DNA of 64,000 bases from Nymphaea colorata (taxonomy: Eukaryota; Streptophyta; Magnoliopsida; Nymphaeales; Nymphaeaceae). The stretch's first letter is position 1. Every line of letters starts with the position of its first letter. Below are positions 59,018 through 64,000 of this stretch, one piece after another. Below the pieces are notes generated by a model. It did not search any database. It saw nothing but the letters and a program-made list of their open reading frames with translations, and was not told the DNA's origin. The position numbers and the translations under genes were made by a program. The stretch is taken from NCBI RefSeq assembly GCF_008831285.2, contig NC_045145.1, forward strand, positions 8,866,802 to 8,930,801, in the 5' to 3' direction.

Positions 59018-62000
59018 ATGGAAAATCTTTCGCATTCTGGCATGTCCTCAAGTTTTCTTACTCACCTTATTACCGAAAAACTCAACCATGAGAATTATCT
59101 AACCTGGAAAAGGCAAATCATGCCTTTCATAAGAAGTCAAGGCCTCTTTGGACATATCGATGGTTCAACAAAGGCTCCACCAATATCCGTTTTACAGGAA
59201 ATAAAAAATGAGGCAGGAGAAGTTATTGCTGTTCATGAAGACAGCAATCTTGAACATGCTATGTGGATGAGACGTGACCAAAGTCTGGTTGCGTATATTT
59301 TGTCCATTTTATCTCAGCAAGTGTTACTTTCAGTTTCTGATGATTGTACTGCAGAAGAATTATGGGAAACCCTTGCTGATACCTTTTCCCAAATATCAGA
59401 AGCTCGAATTATGTACTTAAAGAAAGAATTTTAGAATTTGAGCAAAGGTTCAACGTCTATCATGAATTATTTGGGGCGTATTAAGGCCGTCGCAGACCAA
59501 CTTGCTGCCTCAGGGAATAACATTTCTGATAAGGAAAATGTTCAGTAAACCTTGAATGGACTTGGGCATGATTATCGTGCTTTTATTACAGCTCTTGAGG
59601 TCCTTCCTGTTCTGCCTTCCTTCAACGAACTACAAGGTAAACTTCTCCAACACGAAATGAATATGAAAAGAGTCATTGAAAGGACTGATCAAGGGAACTC
59701 CCAAAATGTGATGGCTATGAACGTAAAGTTTGGTAAGAGCCATGGGAACTCCAACCATGGTGGTCGTGACATTCTACCAACACCACATAACCAAGGTATG
59801 TCTCCTTTGGATACTTCAAGAAAAATACCAATTTGTTTTCAGTGTAACAAGAAAGGGCACATGAAGGCATAGTGTTGGTTTAATCCTCAAAATAAAAACA
59901 AAGGGGTAAGATATGATTATAAACAAGGAAGACAAAGTTCTAAATCCACCGCTGAAGATATGCAACAGCTATTGATGACCGCATTCTCAAAGATGACTAT
60001 AAAGCAAAATGAGTAGGGAAAATGGTTCTTGGATTCAGGTGCAGCTACCCATGTGACAGGAAATACAGGTAAATTGACTAACTTATCCCCTCATTACGGT
60101 AGAAGTTGCATTATAACAGGTGATGGAAAATCTCATCCCATTACACATATTGGAAATGCACATATTCCATTGTCATCCTCGTCTCTATCACTGTCTAATG
60201 TTGTTCTTGCTCCCAATATAAAAAAGAACATCATATCCATTTCTAAACTCATTGATGATACAAGCTCTTCTGTTGAATTCACACCTTCTTCTATCTATGT
60301 CAAGGACCTCCAAACGAAGAAAATGTTCGCTAGAGGGGAGTGTCAAGGGAATATGTACGTCCTCAAGGAATGTCTACCCAAGGATTCATCCACTTTTGAT
60401 ATAGGATTGAAGACATTTTTTCTTTCTCATAATGCGTCATCAGTGCCAAGTTCTTGCCATTTTCAATCAAAAGTAAAGGGCCCTAACCAATTTTTAGAGT
60501 CTGATTTGTGGCATAGTCGGCTAGGACACTGTGGTCGACATTTCATTGAAAAACTTGTCACAGATAATCTCATTCAAAAAATGTTCAAGTTGTGGACTTT
60601 GTAAGAGTCATGTTTTACCTTTCCATAATATAAATCAAAGGGCTTTTAAACCTTTTGAAACTATTTTTTCTGATGTATGGGGGCCAGCCCCTATTGATTC
60701 CATGTCTAGGTCAAGATATTATGTCTTATTCATTGACTCTTACTTACGTTTCACCTGGATTTACTTCGTGAAACACAAATCAGAAGTACCCCACATATTT
60801 CGAAACTTTTATGCCATGATTCAAACTAAATTTTCATCCAATGTGGTGCATTTTCAATGTGATGGACGGGGAGAATATTCTTCGCTTGATTTTATTGAAT
60901 TTCTACGTGAAAAAGGGATAACTAGAGAAATTTCCTGCCCTTACACACCACAACAAAATGGTGTAGTTGAGCGGAAACATCGACATATAGTTGAAAGCGC
61001 CATAAGCATGATCCATGATACTAATGTGCCCATTTCCTTGTGGTCCATACTGCTGTATACATAATAAATTGTTTGCCTATGACACTCTTGATGTCTAAAT
61101 CGCCATATTTTACACTCTTAGGCAAACAACCTGATTACAAGAACTTCAAGGTTTTTGGTTGTGTATGCTATGTTCACGTTGATGCTGCCTTGGGGAACAA
61201 GTTTCAAGACAAAGCTATTTAATGTAGATTCGTTGGATATGCTGATGAATATAAAGGTTTTCGATGCTATGATCCAACAACTAAACATATCAAAACTTCA
61301 AGAAATGTCATTTTTGATGAACATAGTTTTGATAATACAAATGAAATGCCTATGACCATTGAATCTTATGATCCTTGGACCAGTACACAGTTATTCAATG
61401 CAGATCCTGTTATAGAAAATGATGTGCCTCAAAATGAAGATCCAGAAAGAGCAATACAACCGTCGGATATGGCTCAAAGTGAAAATCAAGAAGATCCAAC
61501 ACAGTCATCAAGTCATCACGAAAGCAATAATGAAGAATAGAGCAACGATGCACATCGGTATTCGGGTCTTATCTACAGTCGACGACTAAGGGACAGAGAT
61601 GCTCACAGTGAAGAAGACAACATGCCCCACCTTAGAAGATCCCAACGCATTCGTCATCCCACTCACAGGTGGGTTAGCTATGATTCTTTATCACTTGATT
61701 TTCAGTTATTCATGGCAAAAATTGGCAAGGAAGAAGAACCTACTTCATTTGATCAAGCATCAAAATCACATCATTGGAGAAAGGCAATGAAAGAAGAAAT
61801 GGATGCCTTGTATGAATGTGGAACATGGGAGATTGTTTCGAGGCCACACGAAAAGAACGTAGTGGGCTCCAAATGGGTATACAAAATTAAATACAAACCT
61901 GACGGCAGCATAGAAAGACACAAAGCAAGGTTAGTAGCAAAAGGGTTTACACAACAATATGGGGAAGATTATGATGAGACGTTCAACCCTGTGATCAAAA

Positions 62001-63295
62001 TAGGAACAATTCGCGTGATTATATCATTGGCAGTTGAATATGGATGGAGACTACATCAAATGGACGTGAAGAATGCTTTTCTTCATGGTGATTTAAGGGA
62101 GGAAGTATATATGGAATAACCTCCAGGATACACGAAAGGAGACTCTCATGCATGGGTTTGCAAACTAAGAAAATCTATTTATGGACTTAAACAGGCCTCA
62201 CGTTCATGGTTTGACAGTTTCTCCTGCAAGATTCAAGAATGCGGTTTTCGGAGATGTCCTCTAGATCACTCTCTTTTCATTTATCAAAAGGAAAACATAT
62301 TTACTTTACTTCTTATATATGTTGATGATATTGTTATCACAGGCAATTCAGAAAAACACATAGAAGAAGCTAAAGTTTTGATGATGCAAAACTTCAAAAT
62401 GAAAGAGCTTGGTGATTTACGATTCTTTCTTGGAGTGGAGATTGATAGACACAATAATCGCCTCACATTGACACAACAGAAATACACGTTGGATCTGCTG
62501 AAAAAGTCAGGTATGTCTGATTGTAAGCCTGTTGGAACTCCTAGTGTTCTAAATCAAAGACTAAGTGCTCAGGATGGGGAGTTATATGAAGATCCTACGC
62601 AATATCGAAGTATTGTTGGGGCACTTCAATATCTTACATTTACTAGACCAGATATTATATATGCTGTGAATCAAGTATCTCAATTTATGCATGCACCTAA
62701 AGATACTCACATGGATGCTGTCAAAAGAATATTAAGATATCTTAAAGGGACAGCAGGAGATCGCTTAGTTTATGGTAAGAGTGAAAATATAACTACTGGA
62801 CATCAACTTATGACATTCATAAATGCAGATTGGGCTGGAGATCCCGATCAAAGAAAGTCCATTTCTGGTTTTTGTATTTTCATTAGATGTAATCTTGTGT
62901 CTTGGAGTTGTCGAAAGCAAAAGGCAGTAGCAAGATCCAACACTGAAGCTGAATACCGATGCATGGCTGCATGTACTGCTGAAGTTACATGGGTTAGACA
63001 TTTGCTAGAAGACATTGGAGAAAAGATTAAAATGTCAATGTTAATGTGTGATAATCAAAGCGCTATTAACATTGCCTTTAATCCCATACAACATGGTCGA
63101 ACAAAGCACATTGAGATTGATCAACACTTTGTTAGACAAAAAGTGGAAGACAAGGAGATTCAGCCTATTTATGTTCGTACAGATGAACAAGTTGCAGACT
63201 TATTTACAAAAGGATTAACAAAGGAACGATTCTGGTTTCTCAAAGGCAAGTTGTACATGGTGCAAAACCATGCACAACTTGAGGGAGGGTGTTAA
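59018..63295 (+). pseudogene. Cop-5 gag-pol, broken
   Basis: Starts MENLSHSGMSSSF. Gag has NHENYLTWKRQIMPFIRSQG and the zinc knuckle CFQCNKKGHMKA-stop-C (about 59839-59878). Protease is FLDSGAATHVTG (about 60028-60065), integrase has LWHSRLGHCGRH and CSSCGLCKSH, then the core with YTPQQNGVVERKH. RT shows [20 protein letters not shown] and YVDDIVITG; RNase H ends with ADLFTKGL and a TAA overlapping the LTR. Stops lie at 59432, 59546, 59870, 60014, 61220, 61538 and 62117. There is a frameshift in the A-run at about 60576-60581, and 10 bp (ACTGAAGCCT in Cop-2) are missing at 61043/61044. The last three stops are CAA or CAG in Cop-2. The 305-codon RT/RNase H end is intact. Confidence 0.92.
63281..63289 (+). 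other. Polypurine tract of Cop-5
   Basis: GAGGGAGGG directly before the 3' LTR. Confidence 0.85.
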
Positions 63296-63743
63296 AATAT
63301 AAATCCTTCACCAGCACGTTGAAGAGGAGTCTCTTGGGATTCCACCTCCTTGTAGAATATGTTAAGATATTTAGTGTCCTTGTAACATGTGAAGAGTCTC
63401 CTAGGATTCTATGTTGTAGTTAATATCCTTGTTATATGTGAAGTCTCCTAGGATTCTATGTTGTAGTTAATATCCTTATAATATGTGAAGTCTCTTAGGT
63501 TTCTATGATGTAATTAATGTCCTTGGAGCTTGTGAAATCTCCTAGGATTCTACGATTGGAGACTCTTAGAATTCTGGAAATGGGATTATAAATAGAGGCC
63601 GTGCAAACCATTTTGGCTACGACTTCTTCTCCTCAGTTTCTTCTTGTTTTTATTCTCTATATATCTCTCTCTCTCTATATATCTCTATCTTCCTGCGTGA
63701 GTACTGTTTTCTGGTTACAGATATTGGTGCTAGATTTCTATCA
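63290..63743 (+). repeat. 3' LTR of Cop-5
   Basis: 454 bp, TGTTAAAATATA...TTTCTATCA, followed by the ATTCC target copy. The CT tract is interrupted by TATATA here, unlike in the 5' LTR. Confidence 0.93.
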
Positions 63744-64000
63744 ATTCCCACAACGAGCTTTCCCTACTCCTTGCTATCTCTATTCCCAAGAAATATCCGA
63801 GTGGGTCAAGATCCTTAGTGACAAAGTACTTGTGCAAGTACATATAGGTTTCAACAATCTCCTCCTTAGAATCCCATGTAAAAATGATATCATCAAGTAT
63901 ACTACCATTGCTAGAATGTCCTTCATGATCTTCTTAGTAAAGAATGACTAGTTAGATGGGGAACACTAAAAACCAACACCCAACATCACTTCATATAGCT
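63744..64000 (-). pseudogene. Old copia RT fragment at the right of Cop-5 (duplicate of 6942-7198)
   Basis: The same sequence as 6942-7198 without gaps and with one visible change (GACGGG against GATGGG). It encodes, on the minus strand, the RT region around HKYFVTKDL/YFLGIEIARS of the old element. It proves that the flanks of Cop-2 and Cop-5 are paralogous. Confidence 0.9.

Larger units (their letters stand above)
58349..63743 (+). mobile_element. Cop-5: complete Ty1/copia retrotransposon
   Basis: 5395-bp element with both LTRs, primer site, gag-pol and polypurine tract, flanked by the perfect 5-bp duplication ATTCC (58344-58348 and 63744-63748). By eye the LTRs differ at about 11 sites in about 440 bp (2.5%) plus CT-tract changes. 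Nearly identical to Cop-2. Confidence 0.95.

Overview
This is nuclear DNA from a flowering plant, in a repeat-dominated intergenic block. The evidence is Ty1/copia elements primed by initiator-Met tRNA, a LINE, hAT-type non-autonomous elements, many dinucleotide microsatellites, and pieces of intron-bearing plant genes (U-box/ARM protein, P4-ATPase, WRKY, Dicer-like, organellar topoisomerase IA). I cannot name the species. I found no intact host gene; every recognisable gene piece is a fragment.

Layout: (1) 1-3843, a minus-strand copia element (Cop-1) cut by the window edge and inserted into the integrase region of a plus-strand element, Cop-2 (3844-6941). (2) 6942-9050, two older minus-strand copia fragments. 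(3) 9.8-12.4 kb, fragments of an actin-related protein, a copia RNase H region and a Dicer-like helicase. (4) 12942-18269, a whole copia element (Cop-4) with a perfect 5-bp target duplication. (5) 18.4-24.9 kb, a run of gene pieces all on the minus strand with splice junctions kept: P4-ATPase, alpha-mannosidase, U-box/ARM protein and topoisomerase IA. It ends at a Helitron-like 3' terminus (hairpin plus CTAG|T). (6) 25-28 kb, dispersed repeats and a WRKY fragment. (7) 28-34.9 kb, an LTR-like repeat, a decayed LINE, a copia gag fragment and a long hairpin. (8) 35-43.5 kb, mostly unrecognised AT-rich DNA with a kelch-gene 3' fragment and a small hAT-like element. (9) 43540-48654, a whole minus-strand copia element (Cop-3), followed by another LTR remnant. 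(10) 50.2-52.3 kb, a spinster-transporter exon, a second P4-ATPase fragment and a second copy of one dispersed repeat. (11) 52.3-57.6 kb, nothing firm. (12) 57.7 kb to the end, an old minus-strand copia carrying a solo LTR and then Cop-5 (58349-63743).

Cop-2 and Cop-5 sit at exactly the same position in the same older sequence: 257 bp of 3' flank is shared with one visible difference. The two window ends are therefore paralogous copies of one locus. All coding regions of the elements are broken. Every nonsense mutation that I could resolve cleanly against a sister copy is a C-to-T change, mostly CAG to TAG. This fits long-term cytosine methylation of silenced elements. The most interesting feature is the minus-strand train of four unrelated gene fragments in front of the Helitron-like end.
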